A stretch of 64,000 bases of DNA from Sycon ciliatum (GCF_964019385.1 NC_088643.1:77639626-77703625); one strand, 5' to 3'. Counted from the stretch's first letter, positions 1 to 11,200 are shown. The notes: a model not told the origin generated them from the letters alone. Numbers and translations: made by a program.

Positions 1-73
1 CAGCGGAATCATCCTGCCGGAGCAGTTCCCGTTCATATGAAAATGCAAATAAGATCATGGTGCAGCACACGTA

Positions 74-374
74 TACAGTCGACTCCACTTATGACGAACT
101 CACATAGCGAATTTCGTGATTTAGCGAACCATTGTTCATGTCCCTGTTTGAACCCATACAAAATTGACCCTTTGTAGCGAACCATTTTCGTTTATAACAA
201 ACCAGAACCTTGAAGTGCCGCATGTAATCCAAGTGCATTCATACAGGTATGGGCCATGTGCCAGTCATGACTTGCTGCTTGATAGTGTGAGTGCATTTCT
301 GTTATAACGAACTTTGGTTATAAAGAACTAATTCTCATGCACAATGGTGTTCGTTATATCAGGAGTCGACTGTA
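74..374. repeat. pogo/Tigger-like MITE
   Basis: The left end reads TA-CAGTCGACTCC and the right end GGAGTCGACTG-TA, so an 11-bp perfect inverted repeat is flanked by TA. Interior modules of the type TTATAACGAAC are typical of non-autonomous pogo/Tigger elements. There is no coding capacity. Bases 1-73 hold nothing I can assign. Confidence 0.75.
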
Positions 375-380
375 TAATAA

Positions 381-2648
381 TTTAAAGGGGAAGTCCGGTG
401 AAAATTTAAATTTCACAGTCCGTAGAGTTCGGGGCGCTGAGTCGAATGGTCTTTGTCCGAGGAGGCTGCGGCTTATGGTTCGTCAGATACGCCCAATCTA
501 ACATGTGCGAATTTGAGCGCGCATCACCCAGATCCAGGTGATGACGTCACAGCGTGCAGCCAGGTAGCCACACCATCTAGTTGTGTACAAACATGGCCAT
601 ATTCGGAGCGCGTTCGATTGGGGAACCGTTTATCGCAGCTTCTTCGGACCAAGACCATTCGATTCAGTGTTACAAACACTACGCACCCTGTGATTTTCAG
701 CTCGGTAAACCTCGAGGTTATACCGTATTTTAGCCGTTTCCGAGTTGGACTTTTCCGTTAGCCCGTCTACATGGTCTATGCGCTCTGCGCTGCGTGCATG
801 CAGTGCGTGCAGTGTGTTATCTAGCTCTAGTGCAGTCAACAAACTCATGTCACAACTGACACAAGACTCAGAAAACTAGTCAACACACGGACTTGTCATG
901 TACTACACTCGTATCAGTCGTATTCATGGTATTGTACAGTCGTGTAGTCAGAGAACGTGCGTTTCTCCTTGCCGGTGCCGGTGGTTGTGCTTTGAGAAAG
1001 AAAATTTTAGTTTTCCGCACCCGCGGCGCCTCATTATTTTATGCTACAGCGATGAGTGCACAACCGTGACAAGTGACAAAACAGCGAACAGCTCTCGGAC
1101 CTAGAACTTTCAGATTCCATAGCGTTGCGAGCGAAGAGTCGTGCCCGTGGTTCAAAGAGCCTGCACTGTTCTCCAATTGAGTAGTCCGAAATATTCCAAG
1201 TTCGCACCAAAACATCACCATGTGGCAGGCTACTGGAGTCTAAGCGAATCTAATCGGTATGGAACAACATTTAGAGCACTCGCATCACTCTTCTCCATTT
1301 TGGCGACCCTGCTCTCCAGCGATCTGATAATTACATCAGCCTCGTCTGCAATAGCTGCTGCTTCTTCATCAGTCGGAAACTCAGTACCGCTCACTCTTGA
1401 CCGGCCCGCGCGGCCATTCCTTCAGCTGACTACCGAGGTTCTCAGCCCCAGACCGAACTCATGAAGGTCAGCCATGGCTGCATCCTCACTCTCACAAGGA
1501 GTTACATGTCTTCGGGGTCGCTTGCACCACCTAATATCAGTCGCCAAATCATTTGAAATAGCACTGACACTATTGCTTTCACGCACTCCTTTTGACCTAG
1601 CTGCACGCTATGACGTTGCAGAGGGTGTGGCGCGGCCGCATGACGTCATGGCGCAGCCCCCGAAACTCAGTTTTTCAAACGGAAATATCTCGAGAACGCT
1701 TTGTCGGAGACACGTGGGACCAACACCATTCGACTCAGCGGCCGAAACTCTACCGACCCTGAAATTTAAAGGGGAAGTTAAGGCAAAAATTAAAATTTCA
1801 CCAGTTGTAGTCTTCGGGGTGCTGAGTCGAATGGTCGTGGTCCGAGGAAGCTGAGACGCTCCCTTCCTACTTGAATCCCAATCGAACTCGCGCACTTCCA
1901 CCGAAACTGGGTGACTGCGCCCTACTAGATGGGGATTTGTATGCAAAATGTCACTAAAAGCGCCATTTCGTTCTTATAAAAGCACGGATGACCGCGATTG
2001 GCCCATATGTTGTAGTCTTTTGGACGCTGAGTCGACTGGCTTTGGTCCGAAAAGGCTGCGATGCAGCGTTCCTCCTTTATTCCCAATCGAACATGGTTGA
2101 ACAAGCGGTCACGTGCTCCTGCGTACGCCAGTCACCTGGCCACCGTGCCCGCAGGGTACAACTTACTAGCCTGTTTGACCTTTTTTGGGTGCACTCCTGT
2201 CACTCGAGTTGAACCTTGGTGTGAAATTTGTCGCCTGCTGGCGTGGTGACCAGGTGATTTGGGCACCCAGGAGCACGTGACCGCTTGTTCAACCATGTTC
2301 GATTGGGAATAAAGGAGGAACGCTGCATCGCAGCCTTTTCGGACCAAAACCAGTCGACTCAGCGTCCAAAAGACTACAACATATGGGCCAATCGCGGTCA
2401 TCCGTGCTTTTATAAGAACGAAATGGCGCTTTTAGTGACATTTTGCATACAAATCCCCATCTAGTAGGGCGCAGTCACCCAGTTTCGGTGGAAGTGCGCG
2501 AGTTTGATTGGGATTCAAGTAGGAAGGGAGCGTCTCAGCTTTCTCGGACCAAGACCATTCGACTCAGCGCCCCGAAGACTACAACTGGTGAAATTTTAAT
2601 TTTTGCCTTAACTTCCCCTTTAAATTTTTCACCGGACTTCCCCTTTAA
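381..2648. repeat. Composite foldback element (outer)
   Basis: The left end (from 381) and right end (to 2648) are inverted copies of TTAAAGGGGAAGTCCGGTG. Near the left end, about 403-468 and 650-705 are diverged inverted arms that share the 'ctgagtcgaatggt' module with the younger foldback at 1765-2624, so this looks like an older member of the same family that received a younger copy. Bases 760-1764 hold only short open frames and no recognisable gene. Confidence 0.6.
1765..2624. mobile_element. Palindromic foldback element, copy 1
   Basis: Two arms of about 360 bp (1765-2124 and 2268-2624) are near-perfect inverted copies around a 143-bp spacer. The ends read TTTAAAGGGGAAGTTAAGGC and its complement. 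Short frames recur in every copy of the family, but they match no domain I recognise. Other copies lie at 58726-59585 and, split by a LINE, at 46743-48988. Confidence 0.85.
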
Positions 2649-2683
2649 TTATGCAAACTGATCCTTGACGCGTTCCAGCATAC

Positions 2684-3050
2684 CTGCCTCCGCAATCAGG
2701 TTATGGCCACAAGCATGTCCGATAGTCGGTAGGGCATCATACTCGCAAATTACAACCACATGTGGTGAACCATGGCCCTGCTTGAAAACTGCACGAAACG
2801 CCGTGTCCAACTTGTAGTGGCGATCCACTGCGAAGCCCTGAGCCTCTAAAAACTCCGTCAGCGCGTCATGCGCACTATGTTCCTCATACGCCAGCTCAGG
2901 CTGTGACCAAATCTTTCTGCTCAATTCTCGCAGAGCATCACTGCGTTCGTCTATCGCGTTCTCAATGGCCGACATGGCGATGATCTCCACTGGCTTGAAG
3001 GTGGCCATTTCTTCGCCAGTCGCTAGTAGGGCCCGCTTCGGCGCTAGCAT
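2684..3050 (-). CDS. PM20D2: PM20D2-like M20 dipeptidase, first coding exon
   Basis: This is the N-terminal part of an M20-family amidohydrolase closest to peptidase M20 domain-containing protein 2, a cytosolic metal-dependent dipeptidase thought to clear unusual dipeptides. The translation has an IWSQPELAYEEH segment and then CEYDALPTIGHACGHN, the conserved M20 stretch whose His and Asp ligands bind the metal. The exon ends in GCAG|GTATGC, a good donor at 2683/2682, directly after the NLIAEAG codons. Read-through beyond it loses family similarity and stops at 2649. Remaining exons would lie to the left, beyond the foldback block; I cannot identify them in 1-2683. Met codons at 3050, 3009 and about 2976 are all possible starts; the first is shown. 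It could be a truncated pseudogene if no downstream exons exist. Confidence 0.8.
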
Positions 3051-3276
3051 CGGAACTTAGGAGGAAAGACTGCAACGTGAGTGAATCGTACAATGATACT
3101 TTCAAGTAACTCAGTAAAATATAGCCAAAACAGCGTTGTTCTGAAACAAACTAAAAGTGCAAAAGACAAGACTAGTCTTTCGCCCCGTTGCTTTCCTCAC
3201 GTGAGCGTGCACATGATTGTGTACGTGTACATAACAGTTATGAATAAATTATTATTATTGATAATTATGCAATGAA
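3051..3276. other. Upstream region of the peptidase exon
   Basis: This is AT-rich sequence between the peptidase start and the first 174-bp repeat. It would hold the proximal promoter if 3050 is the true 5' coding end. I see no clear TATA box or initiator. Confidence 0.4.
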
Positions 3277-3450
3277 TATAACTAAATGCGCACTCATATC
3301 ACAACCATGGGGACGAATAATGTATTCCAGAACGTTTTCTTGTCACAATTATCAATGGAATTCGTGACTAAAGGGAATGATGAAACTGCAATAGGATTTA
3401 TATGTATACACTTGGAGTGAAACAGCGAGGATACAAGCATAGTAAGAAAA
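3277..3450 (+). repeat. 174-bp direct repeat, left copy
   Basis: It is identical by eye to 6268-6441. It abuts the left TIR of the transposon at 3451. It is far too long for an ordinary target-site duplication. Confidence 0.85.
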
Positions 3451-6211
3451 GCCCTGTGATGAGAAAAGGGACCAAATGGCTTTTTTTACTCAAACCGAGC
3501 TCTAAACATCAGAAGAAAGCTGGTTTCATGCAGAAAACGATGCAAAAAACAGAGCTGAATTATCTCAATTTTTGACAAAGCTACGGTCAATCTTCTAAGT
3601 GTCTTTTCAGATATTTTGCAGCCATACGAAGAACAGGATCATACAAAACTTTGAGGACTTATTGACACGAAATGTATGGGAATGTTTGAGCCTGCACACA
3701 GCCTGTAGTTACTGGCAATTGACACTGACATTTGACTGGGCCAAGAGGAAAAACTGTACAAGGTAATACTGGCATGCCACCACCATCAAACACACAAAGA
3801 TGGAGCAAGTCCACGTCCCGAGACATTAAAAATACAGCAAGAAAATATACAACCAGCAGCAATTTGGCATTAAAAAAGTTTTGAAGTAGCCGTGAGGTAG
3901 CAGAGTCTGTTACATTACTCCTCCACCGGAGAAGCACTAGTAGCGGCACTAGCAGACACATGCACAGCTGGCTTCGGGCAGAGCTCATCCTGGAATTGGT
4001 CAGGCACATGCGGGCGGATCTGATTATAGAGGTATTGCTGTCGTTGTTCGGATAGTCCTGGTGCTTGAAGGACTGGGGGCATCCCTGCGGCAACAAGGGC
4101 GTCTTTAGACGTGGTGAGCACCTCCACATCGCTGTAGGTGTCTTCCAGGGATGCCTTGACACTGACAATACCGGGCTTAGCTGCGTCGAATACCATGTGC
4201 TGAACCTTGCGGATTCCTTTCACTGGCTTGAAATGTTGAGCCAGAAATGTATCCCAGGCTCTCCATTCCAAACCAGATCCAGGAATCAGCTGGGCCTTGT
4301 TGCAAGATGCGCTTTCATTGACCACTGCCACCAGCTGCCCCATGGTGTAGCAGTCGCTACGCCGGAACTTTTGCTTCAGCAGGCCAAAGCAGCCATCGAC
4401 AAGGCACCGGGTATGGCCAGTCAACATGAAGGACAGTTCAATACGGTCATGCAGTCCCATAATCACCCTCCAGCAGAAATACGCTACGATAGTCCGATTC
4501 TTGTTCTGGCCTGCGCAATTATCACAGTGCAGGAGGCAGCCTTTCTCATGTAGTCCATAGAATGAAAAAAAATGGTGCAGCATGGAGGCCACCGCGTTCG
4601 GACCATGACTCGACTTGCCGTCTTGCCCGATGGTGTCTGACTCGTCGATCAGGTAGTTGACCTGCTGAGGCACAGCTTCATTGTTCACACCGAATATTTG
4701 CACCTTACGAGGTGCCTTAAAGTACAGGGGGCCCTCCTGACGTGCCGACTGCGGCAGTGCCACGTTCTGGGCAAAGTCGAACGTGTAGTGCGGGTGGTGC
4801 AGATCGCGTGAACATGGCTGGCTCAGCTGCTGCTGGATAGTCGTACATGCATCAAGCTCTGCCCGGGCCTGTAGTGTCGCTTGACGGTAGTAGTCACGCT
4901 CTGCTTGCGTTGCGTCGAGGTGTTGTTTGAATTCATCGCATGCTGCACTCTTCTCGGGTTCCGTCCGTGCTTCCTGAATCCGTCGGCGGAAATTCTCACA
5001 GCGCGAGCATACGTCAGTGCGCGGCGTCATAATCTGAATGTTTGGCAAGCAGTCAAGCCAAACGGACCGAAATGTGTGGTAGCCCACAGCCCTGATGCCT
5101 GATTCCTCTAATGAGGTCACATAGCACTTGTGGATGGATTTAACCGTTGATGACGCTGGCAGATAAGTTGGCGGTGCTCCAGCTCGCCCTCGAGTCGGTG
5201 CTGGCTGTGGTATGCCGAAGCGCTCAGTGTAAGTTTTTAGAAATTGCACAACGGCAGACACAGTATCGTACGACAAAGCATGTTTAGGCTTCCTGCCGAC
5301 ATTGCCATGGGTCCGTGGCACCAGCCCATTCTCCTCCAAATGTTTTTTCAGATTTTTTAGTTGCTTTGATCCGATGTTGTACAGCAATCGAAATCCACCG
5401 GCGCAAACCTCTTCGCCTTGGTAAGTATACCGATGCCATTGCTTCTTTCTCTTCTTCCCATGAGTCGTGGTGTCAGTAGAGTACTTGGATGACTCAAGAA
5501 GGCCCAAAATCACCAGCTCCTTCTCCCCTTTCTCCATTTCTGCGATGTTGAGCTGCAGCAGTCGAACATCTTCTGCATCAAACTTGTCCAAGCACTTTTT
5601 GCTGCACCCGCAGTTCACAGTTATTTCTTCCGCAGCTGCCGCCTCAGCAAGCGCTGGTTCTGCAGCCTGCGCTGGTTCTGCAGCCTGCGCTGACTCTTCG
5701 CCGAGGTATGATGCTGCAACTGCATCCACATCGAGTGACTCGTCCAAAAAGTGGTCTTCCCGATCATCGCCGTCTTCAATCTCCACTTCGATGCCCAAAA
5801 ACTCTCTATCTAGCTCTGTCAAAGCTTCCCTGAGACTCGCATCAACGGTAAATGTTGGGATCGACATGTTTGCAAACAAATTTCTAAGCAGAACGAGAAA
5901 GAAACATCTGAAGTGATGTTCAAAGATTTTCTCTTTGCAACGGCAGCTCGCGGACGCGTAGCCTGCATGTCACGTACACCGTTCTCTGGCATGCGTGGGC
6001 CGATTGTGACGATCGAAATACGTACAGAAAGGCCACCAAAGCAGCTCTGCACTCGTTTTTACCGCATTGAATCACACAAAACCCTTCTAAAGTTATTCCA
6101 AATCCAAGCGAATGCAGTCGAAAATCAGCGATTTTTCAAGTGCCCACTTTCAAACGCGTTGTACTCAACTGTCAGCTGACAGCCATTTGGTCCCTTTTCT
6201 CATCACAGGGC
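3451..6211 (-). mobile_element. DNA transposon with 31-bp TIRs and a DUF7869-like ORF
   Basis: Bases 3451-3481 (starting GCCCTGTGATGAGAAAAG) and 6181-6211 are a perfect 31-bp inverted repeat. They enclose a single long reading frame on the minus strand. No short target duplication is visible at the immediate edges (aagaaaa on the left, tcaaaat on the right). The 2,761-bp unit looks intact and so may be autonomous. Superfamily assignment is open. Confidence 0.75.
3915..5879 (-). CDS. Probable transposase, DUF7869-like, 654 aa
   Basis: This is an uninterrupted 654-codon frame that fills the transposon. From the N-terminus it has an acidic leader, a CGCSKKC zinc-knuckle-like start near residue 90, a basic patch (KKRKKQ) and helix-rich region that could bind DNA, and a CSRC pair near 300. 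Next comes a TFDFAQN segment, then HCDNCAGQNKN, then GHTRCLVDGCFGLLK. The last three, with spaced Asp residues, resemble the RNase H-like core of proteins annotated DUF7869 in many marine invertebrates (name from memory). Catalysis as a DDE/DDD transposase is my inference from the fold-like motif order and from the TIRs on either side. The start at 5879 is the first Met, with a second at 5867. A domesticated gene is less likely because the TIRs are intact. Confidence 0.65.
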   Translation of the reverse strand: MFANMSIPTFTVDASLREALTELDREFLGIEVEIEDGDDREDHFLDESLDVDAVAASYLGEESAQAAEPAQAAEPALAEAAAAEEITVNCGCSKKCLDKFDAEDVRLLQLNIAEMEKGEKELVILGLLESSKYSTDTTTHGKKRKKQWHRYTYQGEEVCAGGFRLLYNIGSKQLKNLKKHLEENGLVPRTHGNVGRKPKHALSYDTVSAVVQFLKTYTERFGIPQPAPTRGRAGAPPTYLPASSTVKSIHKCYVTSLEESGIRAVGYHTFRSVWLDCLPNIQIMTPRTDVCSRCENFRRRIQEARTEPEKSAACDEFKQHLDATQAERDYYRQATLQARAELDACTTIQQQLSQPCSRDLHHPHYTFDFAQNVALPQSARQEGPLYFKAPRKVQIFGVNNEAVPQQVNYLIDESDTIGQDGKSSHGPNAVASMLHHFFSFYGLHEKGCLLHCDNCAGQNKNRTIVAYFCWRVIMGLHDRIELSFMLTGHTRCLVDGCFGLLKQKFRRSDCYTMGQLVAVVNESASCNKAQLIPGSGLEWRAWDTFLAQHFKPVKGIRKVQHMVFDAAKPGIVSVKASLEDTYSDVEVLTTSKDALVAAGMPPVLQAPGLSEQRQQYLYNQIRPHVPDQFQDELCPKPAVHVSASAATSASPVEE

Positions 6212-6267
6212 TCAAAATTTATTATTTTATTATTTTTTAAATTTATTATTATTTTATTTATTATTAT

Positions 6268-6441
6268 TATAACTAAATGCGCACTCATATCACAACCATG
6301 GGGACGAATAATGTATTCCAGAACGTTTTCTTGTCACAATTATCAATGGAATTCGTGACTAAAGGGAATGATGAAACTGCAATAGGATTTATATGTATAC
6401 ACTTGGAGTGAAACAGCGAGGATACAAGCATAGTAAGAAAA
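6268..6441 (+). repeat. 174-bp direct repeat, right copy
   Basis: This is the second identical copy of 3277-3450. It is separated from the right TIR by 56 bp of A/T-only microsatellite-like sequence (6212-6267). Confidence 0.85.
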
Positions 6442-6604
6442 ATAGCACAAACCTAGGAACAAATTGTTTGCACAGGTAATAAACTAATAAGTTTATTACC
6501 TGTGCAAATTGTTCCTAGGTTTGTGCTATTTTTCTTAGTATGCTTGTATCCTCGCTGTTTCACTCCAAGTGTATAAATCCTATTGCAGTTTCATCATTCC
6601 CTTT
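6362..6604. repeat. Large hairpin
   Basis: Bases from about 6365 to 6478 are repeated in inverted orientation from about 6480 to 6604, with the turn at 'aataaactaataagtttatt'. The left arm includes the end of the 174-bp repeat, so the hairpin was made after, or together with, that duplication. Bases 6605-6769 between the hairpin and the LTR hold nothing recognisable. Confidence 0.75.
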
Positions 6605-6769
6605 ATGTGAGGTGAGAAATGATAGGAAATATCTTCCACAGTAGATGTCTAGCTGCAGAACTGTGTGATCCGTTTTTCCATGGCTTATTCCCGAATCCCG
6701 ATCCATACGTGAAGGTGTCCGAAAATATGTCAAATCCAACCATCACATCTTCACAGATGAAGTTGAGGA

Positions 6770-7233
6770 TGTAGCGTCTCTGACGTTCTCGCATCATGAC
6801 ATCATCATTTGTTTGCATGTACACGTCATATTTTCCTCATCATCACAAACACTGATTCACCATACTCTCGCACACATTGTAATACCTACTACACGTACTT
6901 CGCTACCATAATAATTACGTAATGTTTGGCTAGCATAGTTCCAATACACATTACGACATCTTTTGATGTTACGCACTCCTCGCCTACAACGCTATTGTAG
7001 AAAAGTAGTCTTTACTCATCTCTTGTAAGTTCTGTTTGCATCCAAACACTTCTTCCAAACAGCACACGTCAGATATCTAACAAAACAACAAACTTCATTG
7101 CACAGTCTTCTATCACAATCTCTTTCCTATATAAACCTCCTTTCTCTTCACTTTCTTCATGACATTTAGTGTTCGCCAGTCTTGTAAAGATCTTGGAAAC
7201 TAACACTCGTTGCACTGTATCTAGACTACCAAA
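6770..7233 (+). repeat. 5' LTR
   Basis: It starts TGTAGCGTC and ends near GACTACCAAA. It is 464 bp long and matches 11466-11929. Confidence 0.92.
7128..7135 (+). promoter_or_regulatory. LTR TATA box
   Basis: TATATAAA lies about 100 bp before the LTR end. This is a suitable place for the retrotransposon promoter. The same motif is in the 3' LTR near 11824. Confidence 0.6.
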
Positions 7234-7252
7234 TTGGTGACCCCCGACGTGA
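7234..7252 (+). other. Primer-binding site
   Basis: TTGGTGACCCCCGACGTGA directly follows the LTR. TGG at its start pairs with the CCA tail of a tRNA. I did not identify which tRNA. Confidence 0.65.
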
Positions 7253-7264
7253 GTAAAGTGCAAT

Positions 7265-8266
7265 ATGTCCAGCGACGATGGTTCTTCCGCTTCCGCCTCT
7301 GGAGCTTCAGCTGCCGCTAGCTCCTCCGCCCCGGCCCAAAACCAACCACTCGCCCGCAACGACCAACACGACGCACCGGACCGTCCGGTGTCTGCCATCA
7401 CCTTCCGACTGCCGCAGTACTGGCCCGGCGATCCGCAGCTTTGGTTTGCACAGGCAGAAGCGCATTTTGCCAACCATCGCATCACCAACCCGCGGGCCAA
7501 GTATAATGTCGTCGTGAGTTCGCTGGCTCCTGAATACGCCGCTGAGATTCGGGACTTGCTCCTAGCGCCGCCAGCCGAGGAGCCGTACCAAGTCCTGAAA
7601 GAGGCGCTCACCGCACGCACACAAAAGTCCGATCAGGCACGGTTGCGTGAGCTACTCTCAACAGCGGACATCGGGGACAGCCGACCAAGTCGCGTCCTCC
7701 GACGCATGCAACAGCTTTTAGGCAGTAAGTCGCTAGACCCAACTATCCTGCGCGAGCTATTTGTACAGCGTTTGCCCGTGACGGTCCGCCTGATTCTGGC
7801 TGCAACACCTGCAAGCATCAGCCTGGACGACCTTGCAGCGCTTGCTGACAAGGTGGTTGAAAGCACGTGCTCAACCCCACTCACCGGTACAAGTGTTCAC
7901 GCTCTGAGTGAAGCCCCTAGCCCTGCTTGGTCTAGTACGGCCTTATCATGTAGATCTACAGCGTCCACAGATGCGGAACAGGCCTGCACCGCTGACAGGG
8001 CTGAGATGGCCCAGCTCCGAGCTGAACTCGCCAAGCTGACGTCCGCTGTGAATGTGATGACCCGTGACACCGGTGCCCCTTCCCAGCGTGGCCGCCAACG
8101 AGAGCGTAGTCCCGGGCCACCGTCACGCCACCCAAGTGCCTCCAGGTCTCCCGGCCGTGACAATCACGACGACCTTTGCTGGTATCACCGTGCGTTCGGT
8201 GCGAAGGCGAACAAATGCCGAGACCCCTGCCGATTCCTGTCGGGAAACGGGAAGGCCAGCCACTAG
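7265..8266 (+). CDS. gag: Gag, 333 aa
   Basis: This is the capsid-type structural protein of the retrotransposon, forming the particle in which its RNA is reverse-transcribed. The N-terminal 40 residues are Ser/Ala-rich. Residues 45-180 ([20 protein letters not shown] onward) are the Gag core shared by many animal Gypsy elements. The C-terminus has [18 protein letters not shown], a C-H-C-C cluster typical of this clade. The AUG at 7265 is 31 nt after the 5' LTR. The stop (8264-8266) lies in the stem of the frameshift hairpin, and pol is in the -1 frame. Confidence 0.9.
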   Translation: MSSDDGSSASASGASAAASSSAPAQNQPLARNDQHDAPDRPVSAITFRLPQYWPGDPQLWFAQAEAHFANHRITNPRAKYNVVVSSLAPEYAAEIRDLLLAPPAEEPYQVLKEALTARTQKSDQARLRELLSTADIGDSRPSRVLRRMQQLLGSKSLDPTILRELFVQRLPVTVRLILAATPASISLDDLAALADKVVESTCSTPLTGTSVHALSEAPSPAWSSTALSCRSTASTDAEQACTADRAEMAQLRAELAKLTSAVNVMTRDTGAPSQRGRQRERSPGPPSRHPSASRSPGRDNHDDLCWYHRAFGAKANKCRDPCRFLSGNGKASH

Positions 8267-8290
8267 TCGCGACCGCTAGTGTGGTTGGCC
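8242..8290 (+). promoter_or_regulatory. -1 ribosomal frameshift signal (gag-pol)
   Basis: The heptamer GGGAAAC (8242-8248) sits in the gag frame as G GGA AAC, the canonical X XXY YYZ form. After a 5-nt spacer, 8254-8266 (GGCCAGCCACTAG) can pair with 8276-8290, with one bulge and one G-U pair. The gag stop is 16 nt after the heptamer. Slipping back one base gives the pol frame exactly (GGG AAA CGG). Confidence 0.85.
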
Positions 8291-11200
8291 CCTCGAATAC
8301 CGCTACCGGTCGCCTACTATTCGTCAAGGATCGCTCCCAGTCCGTCGAGTTCCTTGTCGACACCGGCGCCGCCGTCAGTGTTCTTCCTCCGTCATTCGTA
8401 ACTCTGTCTCGTCGTGTTCATCGCAATAGCCCTCGCCTCCGTGCAGCGAATCAGAGCAGCATCGCCACGTACGGTCAGCAGCTGCTAGATTTAGACTTAG
8501 GTCTCCGACGCACTTTCAAATGGGTCTTCGTCGTTGCTGACGTCAGCTATCCGATCCTGGGTGCGGATTTCCTTGGCCACTTCCAGCTCACTGTCGACCT
8601 GGCCGCCAGATGTCTCCGGGACTCCACTACTCAACTTGCCGTTGTCGGATTCGCCTCGGATGTCAGCACCTCCGCTACCAACCTGCTGGACACTGACAGC
8701 CCTAGTGAGTATTCTGCCCTGCTGAGTGAGTTTCCTGACCTTGTCCGACCGACCACTGGTGACTCGCCTGTCAAGCACAATGTGACGCACCGCATAGTCA
8801 CAGATGGCCACCCCGTCCACGCTAAGCCTCGCCGTCTGGCACCCGACCGCCTTGCTGTCGCTAAGTGTGAGTTCCAACACATGTTAGATTTAGGCATTAT
8901 TCGTCCCTCCTCTAGTGCATGGTCATCCCCTCTGCATATGGTGCCAAAGAAATCCGGTGACTGGCGACCCTGTGGTGATTACCGAGCCTTGAATGACTGC
9001 ACGATCCCCGACCGCTATCCCATCCCGCATATTCAAGACTTTACGTCCCACCTGCATGACAAGATCATATTCTCTAAGATTGACCTCGTCCGTGCATACC
9101 ACCACATTCCTGTGCACCCTGACGACATCCCGAAAACTGCCATCACCACCCCCTTTGGACTGTTTGAGTTTGTCCGCATGCCCTTTGGCCTTCGCAACGC
9201 AGCCCAGACATTCCAACGCTTCATTGACCAGGTAGTTTCAGACCTTCCCTTCTGCTTTGCATATCTGGATGACTTGCTCATTGCTAGCGCCTCACCCGCT
9301 GAACATATGGCCCACCTTCGCTGCATATTCTCCCGCCTTGCTTCACATGGCATCTTGATCAACGTCCGGCAGTCGCAGTTCGGCCAGGATGAGCTTGACT
9401 TCCTGGGACATCACGTGACTGCCTCAGGTATCCGACCTCTCGACGCTCGCATGACCGCCATTCGTGAATTCCCACAGCCAGCTAGTGTTCGTAAGCTCCG
9501 TGAGTTCATCGGCTTCGTCACGTTCTATCACCGATTTCAGCCACATCTTGCTGCTAAGCTCGCACCTCTGCACGCTATGCTTGAGAAACGCCACCGCACC
9601 AAAGGCGCGCTCGTCTGGTCCGACTCGGCCATCGCTGCTTTCAATGATGTCAAAGCTGCGTTCACTGAGGCCATCACACTTCACCATCCTCGCCCGGATG
9701 CCGCCTACAGCTTGATGGTCGACGCTTCAGACATTGCTGTTGGTGCCGTCCTCCAACAAGAGCTAGATGGTGAGTGTTATCCTGTTGCCTTCTTTTCACG
9801 CAAGTTAAAGCCTGCTGAGACACGCTACAGCACCTTCTGTCGAGAGCTCCTCGCTATTTACCTAGCCATTAAGCATTTCCGACACTTCCTGGAAGGGCGT
9901 GTCTTCCATGTGTGCACCGATCACAAGCCTCTGACACATGCCATCCACAGCCGTTCACAGACCCACAGCCCGCGTCAACAGCGCCATTTGTCGTACATTG
10001 CTGAGTTCACGACAGATATTCGTCATGTCAAGGGTTCTCAGAATGCTGCCGCTGATGCACTGTCACGATGCCACCTACCCGATGAGCCCGTCTCTGCCAT
10101 CACTGCCATTGACACAGCTTCCTTTGCCGCCGCTCAACAAGATGATCCAGACTTGCCCAGTCCTGGTAAGGATCCATCCACTTCGCTATGCTGGCAATCT
10201 ATAGCTCTGCCCATGACTGATCACTCGCTCATCTGTGACACCTCTACTGCGTCTGCCCGCCCGTATGTACCTGCCAAGCTGCGCCGTGCTGTTTTCAATT
10301 CGCTTCACGGCCTCTCCCACCCTGGTACCCGCGCTACCAGGCACCTGATTACAGCTCGCTACGTCTGGCCGGCGATGAACAAGGATATTAGTGAGTGGTG
10401 TCGTACCTGCCACGCTTGTCAGCAGTCTAAAGTTCAGCGCCACACCACATCTCCCGTGAGTGCATTCAAGCAACCTGATGCCCGTTTCTCCCATGTCCAT
10501 GTCGACATCGTAGGCCCGCTTCCATCTTCTAGTGAGTCTCGCTACCTCTTGACGATGGTAGATCGCTTTACTCGCTGGCCCGAAGCAGTACCTATTCCCG
10601 ACATTACAGCCGAAACCGTCGCTCGCCAGTTTGTTGCCACCTGGGTCGCCCGATTTGGTGTTCCCACTGTGCTCACAACCGACCGAGGTGCCCAATTTGA
10701 GTCATCCCTGTGGTCATCGCTCATGTCACTACTTGGCACATCTCGCATTCGCACAACGGCTTACCACCCGGCTGCCAACGGCATGGTAGAGCGCTTTCAC
10801 AGACAACTGAAAGCTGCACTCCGAGCTTCCGACAATCCACAGCGCTGGACGGAACATCTGCCACTAGTCCTGCTCGGCATTCGCTCCTCCCTGAAGGCTG
10901 ACCTCAACTGCTCAGTTGCAGAAATGGTCTACGGTTGCCACCTCCGCCTGCCAAGTGATTTCCTCACTGACGAGCCTGAGCCATTTCCGGATCCGACGTC
11001 CTATGTCAGCCGCCTCAAACAAGCCATGTCCGAGCTCCGCCCTACACAACCCCGCAAGCCACCCACCCAGCATCCGTTCATTCCAGCTGACCTCTCGACA
11101 TGCTCTCATGTCTTCATTCGCACAGATGCAACACGAACGCCCCTCCAACGTCCTTACACTGGTCCACACCGAGTCCTGGAACGTCATGATAAGTACTTCC

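Noticed and set aside
1608..2661. Recurring frames beginning MHTNPHLVGRSHPV and MTAIGPYVVVFW
   Set aside because: They lie in the foldback arms, occur on both strands because of the palindrome, and match no domain.
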